Shown here: piece by piece, positions 1 through 5,534 of the stretch | Numbering within the stretch: the first letter of the stretch is position 1 | Layout of the letters: each line of letters opens with the position of its first letter | From: Nitrospira sp. | GTDB taxonomy: Bacteria; Nitrospirota; Nitrospiria; Nitrospirales; Nitrospiraceae | Length of the DNA: 6,400 nt | Reading direction: 5' to 3' | NCBI GenBank assembly: GCA_025935475.1 | Contig: JAICVE010000166.1 | Location: 1 to 6,400, forward strand | The notes under the pieces: generated by a model | What the model was told of the DNA's origin: nothing | Databases searched by the model: none | What the model saw: the letters and a program-made list of their open reading frames with translations, nothing else | Made by a program: the position numbers and the translations under genes

Positions 1-544
1 CGCCCATCTTTTCGGCCCGATCGGCCGCCAAATACGGATCGTAGGCGATGACGCGCATGCCGATGCCTTGGGCCAACTTGGTCAAATGACTGCCGATCTG
101 CCCGACCCCGACAATCCCGAGCACTTTGTTGAAGAGTTCGACCCCCATGAACTTGTCTTTTTCCCACTTCCCGGCCTTGACGGACGTGGTCGCCTGCGGA
201 ATCCGCCGGCTCATCGCGCAGATCATCGACATCGTGTGTTCGGCCGTCGTGACGGTGTTGCCGCCCGGCGTATTCATGACGACGATGCCCCGGCGCGTCG
301 CGGCCGGCGTATCGACGTTATCCAGGCCCGAGCCCGCACGCCCGACGACTTTCAACTTCGCCGCGGCGGCGATGAGCTCTTCTGTGACCTTTGTTCCCGA
401 CCGGACGATCAAGCCGTCGGCATCCTTGATTTCCTTGAACAATTCGTCCTTCGGCATCTTCGATTTCACCACGACGGTGAAGCCGGCCTGTTCCAGAAGC
501 TCAACGCCCTGTTTCGAGAGACTGTCGCTGACCAGAATCTTCAT
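1..544 (-). CDS. serA: D-3-phosphoglycerate dehydrogenase, N-terminal part (runs off left edge)
   Basis: SerA oxidises 3-phosphoglycerate to 3-phosphohydroxypyruvate with NAD, the entry step of the phosphorylated serine pathway, in the cytoplasm. Only the first 181 codons are in the window; the rest lies beyond base 1. Reading from ATG at 544, the protein opens MKILVSDSLS, typical of this family. The substrate-domain signature VGRAGSGLDNVD lies at residues 67-78 and NTPGGNTVTTAEHT at 91-104. The nucleotide-binding domain shows the Rossmann glycine loop GVGQIG at 146-151 and the NAD-ribose-binding acidic residue in AYDP (Asp169). The catalytic Arg, Glu and His and any ACT regulatory domain lie outside the window, so feedback regulation by serine cannot be judged. 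AAGG at 550-553 sits 5 bases before the start. The start is 11 bases after the stop of the aminotransferase gene, so the two are very probably co-transcribed. Other 2-hydroxyacid dehydrogenases share the fold, but the 67-104 segment is distinctly SerA-like. Confidence 0.95.
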   Translation of the reverse strand, partial: MKILVSDSLSKQGVELLEQAGFTVVVKSKMPKDELFKEIKDADGLIVRSGTKVTEELIAAAAKLKVVGRAGSGLDNVDTPAATRRGIVVMNTPGGNTVTTAEHTMSMICAMSRRIPQATTSVKAGKWEKDKFMGVELFNKVLGIVGVGQIGSHLTKLAQGIGMRVIAYDPYLAADRAEKMG

Positions 545-555
545 GCGTACCTTGC

Positions 556-1698
556 CTACGTAACCATCAAGAGTTCTTGTGCCTTCGCGACGCCGCTGCC
601 GAGTCTGACCGGATGGCCCAGCCCTTTCAGCACCATTTCAGTCGCCGCCATGGCCGTAATGACATCGAACCGATCGGCATAGCCCATGTGGGACAACCGA
701 AAAATCTTGCCTTTCAAGTGATCCTGCCCTCCGGCCGCCGTAATGCCGTACTGCACCCGTAAGTTTTTGTAGATGGCCTGTCCATCGACGCCGTCCGGCG
801 CCGACACGGCAGTCAAGGCATCGCTCGGCGACTCCTTGGGAAACAAGGCAAGGCCCGCGGCCTGCATGCCTTCGCGCATCGCCCGGGCCAATTGCCCCTG
901 GCGTGTGAAAATCTTTTCGAGGCCCTCCGTCTTCAGCATTTTGATCACTTCCTGCAATCCGATAATCAGAGACACCGTCGGCGTGAAGGCCGTCTGATTC
1001 TTGACCTGGTTCTCGCGTTCCTTCTTAAAGTTAAAATAAAAGGCCGCATTCTTGGCTTTGTCCGCGTGTCCCCACGCCTTCTCGCTGACGCTGACGAACG
1101 CCAGCCCGGGCGGGAGCATCAGAGCCTTTTGCGAACCGGTGATCACGACGTCAAGGCCCCAGGCGTCGGTCTTGATGTCGAACACGCCGAGCGCCGTAAT
1201 CGCATCGACGACTAAAATCGTCTGGTCATGGGCCTTGACGATCTCGCCCAACGCCTTCACGTCGTGCGACACGCCGGTCGAGGTCTCGCTCGCCTGGACA
1301 TAGACGGCCTTGATGGCGGGATCTTTCTTCAGCGCGTCGGCCACCAGCTGGGGATTCACCGCGTGGCCCCATTCGACCTTGAGCTCGGTCACCTGCACGC
1401 CGAATGTTTTACAGATCTTTCCCCAACGTTCTCCGAACTTTCCGCCGTTGATACACAGGGCCTTATCACCGGGGGACAGAAAATTCGACACCGAGCCTTC
1501 CATGCCGCCGGTGCCGGACGCCGCCAACATCAACACGTCGTTCCGGGTCTGGAACAACCACTTCAGCCCGTCTCGTGCTTCGGCGAAAATGGGGTCGAAC
1601 TCGGGAGCCCGATGATGGATCATGGGCCTGGCCATCGCGAGCAGGACTTCTGGCGGGACAGGCGTCGGACCGGGGGCTAGCAGGTACCGCTTGAGCAT
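556..1698 (-). CDS. class V PLP aminotransferase (alanine/serine-glyoxylate aminotransferase family; possible phosphoserine aminotransferase)
   Basis: A 380-residue cytoplasmic fold-type I PLP enzyme of the AGAT/serine-pyruvate aminotransferase family, of usual family length. The N-terminal LLAPGPTPVPPEV (residues 6-18) is the family's opening substrate-binding loop. SGTGGMEGS (61-69) binds the PLP phosphate, Asp165 in VVDAIT contacts the pyridine nitrogen, Lys191 in GSQKALMLPPG forms the Schiff base, and Arg334 in FRLSHMG should bind the substrate carboxylate. All key residues are present. The start is ATG 1698, because AGGAGG lies 8 bases upstream and homology begins at MLKRYLLAPGP; the frame stays open to 1776, but those extra 26 residues do not look like family sequence. 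serA follows after 11 bases, so the likely role is transamination of phosphohydroxypyruvate to phosphoserine, replacing classical SerC. Glyoxylate or pyruvate transamination is the alternative. Members of this family have often been mislabelled 'soluble hydrogenase 42 kDa subunit'; no hydrogenase feature is visible. Family assignment is firm; the substrate is inference. Confidence 0.93.
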   Translation of the reverse strand: MLKRYLLAPGPTPVPPEVLLAMARPMIHHRAPEFDPIFAEARDGLKWLFQTRNDVLMLAASGTGGMEGSVSNFLSPGDKALCINGGKFGERWGKICKTFGVQVTELKVEWGHAVNPQLVADALKKDPAIKAVYVQASETSTGVSHDVKALGEIVKAHDQTILVVDAITALGVFDIKTDAWGLDVVITGSQKALMLPPGLAFVSVSEKAWGHADKAKNAAFYFNFKKERENQVKNQTAFTPTVSLIIGLQEVIKMLKTEGLEKIFTRQGQLARAMREGMQAAGLALFPKESPSDALTAVSAPDGVDGQAIYKNLRVQYGITAAGGQDHLKGKIFRLSHMGYADRFDVITAMAATEMVLKGLGHPVRLGSGVAKAQELLMVT

Positions 1699-1706
1699 TG
1701 ACGGAT

Positions 1707-1712
1707 CCTCCT
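1707..1712 (-). promoter_or_regulatory. Shine-Dalgarno site of the aminotransferase gene
   Basis: On the minus strand this reads AGGAGG, a full match to the anti-SD core, with an 8-base spacer to ATG 1698. It decides the start against the upstream in-frame ATG at 1776. Confidence 0.85.
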
Positions 1713-1746
1713 GGAATGGAACGCACGAAGGGGCTAGGAAGGGCCG

Positions 1747-1776
1747 ACGATACCACTGCCTTCCGAAGAGTGTCAA
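1747..1776 (-). promoter_or_regulatory. sigma70-type promoter for the aminotransferase-serA unit
   Basis: The minus strand shows a perfect -35 TTGACA (1776 to 1771), an 18-base spacer and a -10 TATCGT (1752 to 1747, 4 of 6 matches including the key T, A and final T). The predicted transcript start near 1740 gives a leader of about 42 bases to ATG 1698 that includes the AGGAGG site. It is predicted from consensus only. Confidence 0.55.
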
Positions 1777-1821
1777 GGCAATGGCCGCGCAGGTTTATCG
1801 TGATGTTGCAGCGTCATGTGG

Positions 1822-1850
1822 GCATGAGAGATCGAGCGACGGTCTCATGC
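1822..1850. repeat. 8-bp perfect inverted repeat in the divergent intergenic region
   Basis: GCATGAGA (1822-1829) and TCTCATGC (1843-1850) are perfect inverted copies around a 13-base centre. A third related half-site, TCATG, at 1814-1818 forms a second, smaller dyad with CATGA at 1823-1827. The position between two divergent promoters suggests a regulator-binding site. An RNA hairpin is less likely, since neither predicted transcript covers it. No T-run follows on either strand, so it is not a terminator. Confidence 0.5.
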
Positions 1851-1874
1851 GCCTCCGCTGGCTGCTACGAAAGA

Positions 1875-1888
1875 AGGGATTCGTCCCT
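1875..1888. repeat. short inverted repeat with TTCG centre, just upstream of the mltD -35 box
   Basis: AGGGA (1875-1879), TTCG, TCCCT (1884-1888): a 5-bp perfect dyad ending 11 bases before the TTGACA at 1900. It could be a small operator or a chance repeat. The arm AAGGGA also looks like a ribosome-binding site, but it is about 20 bases from the nearest in-frame start codon and so is unlikely to serve as one. Confidence 0.3.
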
Positions 1889-1899
1889 CGTGCAATTTC

Positions 1900-1928
1900 T
1901 TGACAACCTTCCTCACCATAGATACTCT
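1900..1928 (+). promoter_or_regulatory. sigma70-type promoter for the lytic transglycosylase gene
   Basis: A perfect -35 TTGACA at 1900-1905 is followed by a 17-base spacer and TACTCT at 1923-1928, which keeps the first T, the A and the final T of TATAAT. GATACT at 1921-1926 is a slightly better -10 match but leaves only a 15-base spacer. The transcript would start at about 1933-1936, only a few bases before the first ATG codons at 1939 and 1942. The in-frame TTG at 1900 is part of the -35 box and so should not be the start codon. Confidence 0.5.
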
Positions 1929-1938
1929 AACGGCACGG

Positions 1939-3294
1939 ATGATGCTTATGCTGTTCCCATTCCATGCCGCGGTGCTGACCTTTCTGCTCTGTCTCGCACC
2001 CGTCACAGGTCTTTCGGTGGCGGTGGCGGAGACCGCGGCCCCCAGCCAGATCGCCGAGGCGCCCGTCATCAACCCGTCGGAGGAGCCGACAGCGGATCCG
2101 GCCGATGAACCCGACGCGAATCTGGTGCCGGTCGAAACGGAACTGCCTCCAGACTCCCAATCCGCATCCGATCCGCACCCCGATAGCCGGGTCCCAAGAG
2201 CTGAAGACCTCCTCACGGTCACTCCTCCACAGCAGTCGCCGGCGTTACGGTTTTCGGATTCATTCGACGCTCCAGCCGAAACGGCGCAAACGACGCCCTC
2301 CGGCACGCTCACAGAAGTGAGCGAGCTCTACAATGTGCCGATCGTGATCGATTCTTCGGTGCAAAGTCATATCCGTTACTTCAACACCTCGATTCGGAAC
2401 CGGTTCGAACAATGGCTGGTACGATTGAGCCGCTACCGACCGCTGGTGGAGACTATTTTCACCGAATTCCACCTTCCGAGCGATCTGGTCTATCTGTCAC
2501 TCGTCGAGAGCGGATTCAATCCCTACGCCTACTCACGGGCCAAAGCGACCGGTCCATGGCAATTCATGAAAGGCACGGCCAAGGTGTACGGCCTGCGGGT
2601 GGATGCCTACATCGACGAGCGGCGCGATCCGATCAAGTCCACGGTGGCCGCGGCTCGGTATCTCCGAGACCTCTATGATCTGTTCGGCGCGTGGCCGTTA
2701 GCCATGGCGGCGTACAATGCCGGCGAAGGCAAGGTCATGAGGGCGCTCCAGAAAGCCCGGGCGGAAAGTTTTACCGACATTTCAAAGACGCGGTTGATCC
2801 GGCGCGAAACTAAGGAATATGTGCCACGGTTCATGGCTGCGACAATCATCGCCAAGAATCCCGACCGCTACGGCTTTCCTCAAGAAGCCAGCGCGCCTCA
2901 TCAGTTTGAGGAGGTGGTCGTCACCAGGCCCTTGCATTTTCATGCCATCGCGAATGCCACTGGGGTGCCCTATGCAGAACTGCGGCTCCTCAATCCTGAA
3001 CTCCGTCGGGACGCCACGCCGCCAGGCGACGATGCGTATCTCTTAAAGGTGCCTGTCGGCACGAAAGCCAAGGTGGAACAGCTCCTCGACCGCATCCCCA
3101 CCTATAAATTCCCGCCGCTGGCCAGGTCGCAATTTGCGTCGGTCGGCTCTTCTCGGTGGTACAAGGTTCGTGTGGGAGATACGCTCGAGAAGGTCTCCCG
3201 CCGATTTCGCATCCCGCTGAAGACCCTCAAGACGAGAAATAATCTGATCGGCCCGACCATCAGACCCGGAGATTTCCTCGTCATCAGTCGGTAA
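1939..3294 (+). CDS. mltD: MltD-like membrane/periplasmic lytic murein transglycosylase (SLT + LysM)
   Basis: This protein cleaves the MurNAc-GlcNAc bond of peptidoglycan with formation of 1,6-anhydroMurNAc, in the periplasm. Numbering from ATG 1939 gives 451 residues. A hydrophobic signal segment spans about 5-27, with a likely signal-peptidase cut after AVA (28-30). The only Cys there follows Leu, so no lipobox is seen, unlike E. coli MltD. A Pro/Glu/Asp-rich linker covers about 31-127. The SLT domain (about 145-310) carries the catalytic Glu190 in LVESGFNP, GPWQFM at 205-210 and AAYNAGEGKV at 257-266. A degenerate LysM-like segment (about 325-385, with LNPEL) precedes a clear C-terminal LysM (about 408-450, YKVRVGDTLEKVSRRF) that binds peptidoglycan. 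The start is uncertain: TTG 1900 and ATGs 1939, 1942 and 1948 are all in frame with no good SD, and 1939 is chosen because of the promoter. The next gene is convergent. Confidence 0.92.
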   Translation: MMLMLFPFHAAVLTFLLCLAPVTGLSVAVAETAAPSQIAEAPVINPSEEPTADPADEPDANLVPVETELPPDSQSASDPHPDSRVPRAEDLLTVTPPQQSPALRFSDSFDAPAETAQTTPSGTLTEVSELYNVPIVIDSSVQSHIRYFNTSIRNRFEQWLVRLSRYRPLVETIFTEFHLPSDLVYLSLVESGFNPYAYSRAKATGPWQFMKGTAKVYGLRVDAYIDERRDPIKSTVAAARYLRDLYDLFGAWPLAMAAYNAGEGKVMRALQKARAESFTDISKTRLIRRETKEYVPRFMAATIIAKNPDRYGFPQEASAPHQFEEVVVTRPLHFHAIANATGVPYAELRLLNPELRRDATPPGDDAYLLKVPVGTKAKVEQLLDRIPTYKFPPLARSQFASVGSSRWYKVRVGDTLEKVSRRFRIPLKTLKTRNNLIGPTIRPGDFLVISR

Positions 3295-3352
3295 GGTTCA
3301 AGCCAACGCGATAGCATTGGTCTCCACAGCCACTGAAGCTGCGGGTGAACAC
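3295..3352. other. convergent intergenic spacer with weak dyads
   Basis: 58 bases separate two stop codons facing each other. They contain only weak hairpin potential: CCAA/TTGG around 3303-3320 with a small GC inner stem, and CAGC (3327-3330)/GCTG (3338-3341), nested inside GTTCA (3296-3300)/TGAAC (3346-3350). There is no T-run on either strand, so no intrinsic terminator can be called. Termination here may be Rho-dependent or may run on into the opposing gene. Confidence 0.3.
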
Positions 3353-4117
3353 TTACTTTTTCGGCTTTGTGGGGGCAGCGGGCGCTGGAGGCGGAGCCGC
3401 AGGCTCCTTCGATTTGACGTCGAGCACTTTGGTTCTCATCGCAGCTTCGCTGGTGAACGGCGAACTGGGGTAGGTCTTGATCAACTCTTGATAATGCGCG
3501 ATGGCCCCCTCGGGGCGCGACTGCGACTCTTCCAGGCGCGCCAATTCAAACAGCGCTTGATCCTTCAATAATGCCCCCGGGCTTCCCACGATCTCACTGA
3601 ACGCCTTCGCCGCCTGCTCGCGGTCGCCCTTCAAGAGATAACTGTAGGCCAGGCGCTGTTGAACCAGTGCTCCTAACGCTGGGTTGCCTCCGTACAGCAC
3701 CAAGAAGCGCTGATAGGTGTCGATCGCGGCAGCCAGATCGTTGGCCTGGAACTGCGCGTTGCCGAGATGAAATAACGCCAAGGGCGCCGCCGCCGTGCGA
3801 GGATATTGTTCCACGATTTCCCGATACTTGGCCATCGCCTGGTTCAAGAGACTCTCTGCGTTTTTGGAATCGGCGGTCGAACGGGCCATCAAGAGAAGCG
3901 AGGCTTCCCGATCGAGCTCTTGCGCCTTCTCGGTCGCTTGGCGGTCCAGCCAAAACACTCCGCCGACGGCGGCGCCCGCAAGCAGGAGCACGGCGAGGCC
4001 GACCAACAAGGGACGCCGGTATTCCTGGAGCCGATGAAGTTGATGCTCCAATCCACTCAGCAGATGGGCTTCATCGACCTGAAGAGTTTTGGTGGGAACT
4101 TTGATGCGGTAACTCAT
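3353..4117 (-). CDS. YfgM-like single-pass membrane protein with periplasmic TPR repeats
   Basis: 254 residues from ATG 4117. A basic, cytoplasmic N-terminus (about 1-35, MSYRIKVPTK) is followed by one transmembrane helix at about 36-57 (PLLVGLAVLLLAGAAVGG). The rest should be periplasmic by the positive-inside rule. It consists of tetratricopeptide-type helical pairs at about 85-220, for example ALFHLGNAQFQANDLAAAI and the closing AIAHYQELIKTYPSSP. It ends in a Pro/Ala/Lys tail (about 236-254). This architecture matches the YfgM (TPR_21) family, which in E. coli works with SecYEG and PpiD as a periplasmic chaperone partner. Function here is inferred from architecture only. A BamD-like role is unlikely because there is no lipoprotein signal. 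An upstream in-frame ATG at 4144 would add nine residues; GAGG there is only 2 bases from it. Start 4117 has no good SD either but gives the more natural N-terminus. It is transcribed alone, divergent from bioF. Confidence 0.85.
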   Translation of the reverse strand: MSYRIKVPTKTLQVDEAHLLSGLEHQLHRLQEYRRPLLVGLAVLLLAGAAVGGVFWLDRQATEKAQELDREASLLLMARSTADSKNAESLLNQAMAKYREIVEQYPRTAAAPLALFHLGNAQFQANDLAAAIDTYQRFLVLYGGNPALGALVQQRLAYSYLLKGDREQAAKAFSEIVGSPGALLKDQALFELARLEESQSRPEGAIAHYQELIKTYPSSPFTSEAAMRTKVLDVKSKEPAAPPPAPAAPTKPKK

Positions 4118-4144
4118 TGAGACCAAGTGATCGGGTGCCCCCAT

Positions 4145-4173
4145 TTCCTCGGACGACCCTTGCGCCTTATACT
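4145..4173 (+). promoter_or_regulatory. candidate bioF promoter sharing its -10 with the opposing promoter
   Basis: TATACT at 4168-4173 is a good plus-strand -10 (5 of 6) overlapping the minus-strand -10 at 4166-4171. The hexamer 17 bases upstream, TTCCTC (4145-4150), is a poor -35, so this would be a weaker or activator-dependent promoter. A start near 4180 leaves about 43 bases to GTG 4223. Confidence 0.4.
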
Positions 4174-4187
4174 AAGATCGTCGCAAG
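4159..4187. repeat. nested inverted repeats centred on the shared -10 region
   Basis: CTTGCG (4159-4164) and CGCAAG (4182-4187) form a perfect 6-bp dyad. Inside it, CTTA-TAC-TAAG (4166-4176) is a second dyad whose centre is displaced by 2 bases. The outer arms cover the transcript start region and the spacer of the minus-strand promoter, where a repressor could act. No regulator is identified. Confidence 0.4.
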
Positions 4188-4195
4188 CTTGTCAA
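4166..4195 (-). promoter_or_regulatory. sigma70-type promoter for the TPR protein gene
   Basis: The minus strand carries a perfect TTGACA (4195 to 4190), an 18-base spacer and TATAAG (4171 to 4166, 5 of 6 matches). A start near 4159 gives a leader of about 42 bases to ATG 4117. This is the strongest promoter-like match in the window, and it has the same -35 box and spacer length as the aminotransferase promoter. Confidence 0.65.
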
Positions 4196-4211
4196 TGCAA
4201 TGCGCCACGCC

Positions 4212-4217
4212 AGGGAG
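4212..4217 (+). promoter_or_regulatory. Shine-Dalgarno site supporting the GTG start of bioF
   Basis: AGGGAG followed by a 5-base spacer and GTG 4223. It is the only good SD near the 5' end of bioF; the 18 bases before ATG 4262 are pyrimidine-rich and contain none. Confidence 0.5.
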
Positions 4218-4222
4218 ATCGC

Positions 4223-5422
4223 GTGTGCTGCCCCCGCAACGCTTCGTCCTCGCCGCCATGTATGTTTGAAGACTACCTCGAGGAGTTGGCCGCAAAGCAT
4301 TTGACGCGGAGGTTGCTGCCGCTGGAATCGGGCACGGGTCCGGTCGTCCGTATCGCAGGCCGCGACGTGCTGCTGTTCGCCTCGAACGACTACCTGGGCC
4401 TGGCCGGTCATCCCGAGGTGGTGGCCGCTGCAGTTCATGCCACAGAAACCTATGGAGCCGGATCGGGCGCGGCGCGGTTGGTATCGGGGTCGCTGCCGCC
4501 GCACCAACAGCTTGAGCAGGCCCTTGCGCGGTTCAAAGGCGCCGCATCCGCACTGACGTTTGGCTCCGGCTACCTCGCCAATGTCGGCGCTATTCCGGCC
4601 CTGATCGGCCGCGGCGGATTGATCCTTGCCGACCGCCTGTGTCATGCGAGCCTGATCGACGGCTCCCGCCTGAGCGGCGCCGACGTCCGTATCTACCGCC
4701 ATAACGACATGGAGCATCTGGCGGCGTTGCTCGCCAAACGACGAGCGGGCCGCCGGACGCTCATCGTCACGGATGGAGTCTTCAGCATGGACGGCGATCT
4801 CGCTCCTCTACCCGAGTTGGCAACCCTCGCACACTCATATGAGGCGCATCTCTACGTGGACGACGCACATGGCACGGGCGTGATGGGCGCGCACGGCCGT
4901 GGGACGGTGGAGCACTACGGGGTAGAAGCGCGCATTCCTCTTCATATGGGAACACTGGGAAAGGCGTTGGGCAGCAGCGGTGCCTTCATCGCCGGTCCGG
5001 ATCCATCGATCCAATATCTCCTGCACCGCTGCCGGTCCTTCATGTTCGGCACGGCACCGACGCCCGGTTCCGCGGCCGCCGCCGTCGCCGCGCTGCAGAT
5101 CGTTGTGCGTGAGCCTGAGCGCCGACGACGACTGTGGGACAATCGTGAGCGCCTGTGTGCGGGCTTCCGTCGGCTGGGTTTCACGTTGGCACCGACCGCC
5201 AGTCCGATCATTCCTATCCTGATTGGTCGCGCCGAGACGGCGCTCCGGTTTGCCGAACAGCTGCTCGCCAACGATATCTTCGCCCCCGCAGTCCGTCCCC
5301 CCACCGTTCCCGCCGAAACCAGCCGCATCCGCGTCACGGTGACGTCGGAACACGCCGCGGCACACATCGATCAGGCTCTCGTCGCCTTCGAGCGAGCCGG
5401 GCAGATGACCGGCGTGCTCTAA
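4223..5422 (+). CDS. bioF: 8-amino-7-oxononanoate synthase (biotin synthesis)
   Basis: BioF condenses pimeloyl-ACP or pimeloyl-CoA with L-alanine, releasing CO2, to give 8-amino-7-oxononanoate (KAPA), the first step of biotin ring assembly. It is a cytoplasmic PLP enzyme of the alpha-oxoamine synthase family. From GTG 4223 it has 399 residues. Numbered from the internal ATG 4262 (386 residues), it shows SNDYLGL (41-47), GSGYLAN (101-107), His128 in DRLCHAS stacking on PLP, DAHGTG (201-206) contacting the cofactor, and Lys234 in TLGKALGSSG for the Schiff base. The C-terminal RPPTVPAETSRIRVTVTSEH (345-364) is characteristic of BioF and argues against 2-amino-3-ketobutyrate CoA ligase. The GTG start is preferred because of AGGGAG 5 bases upstream, but the family alignment begins at MFEDYLEEL (4262), so the extra 13 residues, which include three Cys, are doubtful. 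No other bio gene is in the window. Confidence 0.92.
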   Translation: MCCPRNASSSPPCMFEDYLEELAAKHLTRRLLPLESGTGPVVRIAGRDVLLFASNDYLGLAGHPEVVAAAVHATETYGAGSGAARLVSGSLPPHQQLEQALARFKGAASALTFGSGYLANVGAIPALIGRGGLILADRLCHASLIDGSRLSGADVRIYRHNDMEHLAALLAKRRAGRRTLIVTDGVFSMDGDLAPLPELATLAHSYEAHLYVDDAHGTGVMGAHGRGTVEHYGVEARIPLHMGTLGKALGSSGAFIAGPDPSIQYLLHRCRSFMFGTAPTPGSAAAAVAALQIVVREPERRRRLWDNRERLCAGFRRLGFTLAPTASPIIPILIGRAETALRFAEQLLANDIFAPAVRPPTVPAETSRIRVTVTSEHAAAHIDQALVAFERAGQMTGVL

Positions 5423-5498
5423 TCACTCGCGCCGAATACGGAGATTTGATTGCTTTCTCGGATTCTTGTGGCATCATCACGTCGATATTAGCCGTCGC

Positions 5499-5518
5499 CC
5501 CGGATGACCTTGCCCGGG
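5499..5518 (+). terminator. weak GC-rich hairpin between bioF and pilT
   Basis: CCCGG (5499-5503) and CCGGG (5514-5518) form a 5-bp stem around a 10-base loop, followed by CCTTTCT. The stem is short and the T-run is poor, so this is at best a partial terminator for bioF transcripts or a leader hairpin of pilT. The pilT SD begins 10 bases later. The 120-base gap between the genes shows no convincing -35/-10 pair and no -24/-12 (sigma54) match. Confidence 0.25.
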
Positions 5519-5528
5519 CCTTTCTACT

Positions 5529-5534
5529 AAGGAG
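5529..5534 (+). promoter_or_regulatory. Shine-Dalgarno site of pilT
   Basis: AAGGAG with an 8-base spacer to ATG 5543, which fixes the pilT start clearly. Confidence 0.85.

Noticed and set aside
68..682. Long plus-strand open frames opposite serA and the end of the aminotransferase gene (68-682, 126-563)
   Set aside because: They lie antisense to clear, motif-bearing genes, have Arg/Pro/His-rich unstructured sequence and span the junction of two real genes. They are high-GC shadows.
556..1698. 'Soluble hydrogenase 42 kDa subunit' as the product name
   Set aside because: The protein has the full set of PLP aminotransferase residues and no metal- or flavin-binding hydrogenase motif. The label is a known legacy misnomer for this family.
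1699..1776. N-terminal extension of the aminotransferase to ATG 1776
   Set aside because: It would cover the -35 box and the AGGAGG site, and the 26 residues do not resemble the family. ATG 1698 has ideal SD spacing.
1698..2108. Possible small genes in the 1699-1938 intergenic region (plus-strand frames 1698-2108, 1622-1903)
   Set aside because: They run into coding sequence of neighbouring genes in other frames, start without an SD and carry no recognisable motif. Promoters and repeats explain the region better.
4172..4717. 181-codon minus-strand open frame across the bioF promoter and 5' half of bioF
   Set aside because: It is antisense to conserved BioF sequence, with low-complexity Gln/Arg/Gly composition and no fold or SD.
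5446..5474. TTGATT-N17-TGGCAT as a pilT promoter, and TGGCAT as a sigma54 -24 element
   Set aside because: The -10 matches only 3 of 6 and lacks the key A. For sigma54 there is no GC at the required distance downstream of the GG.
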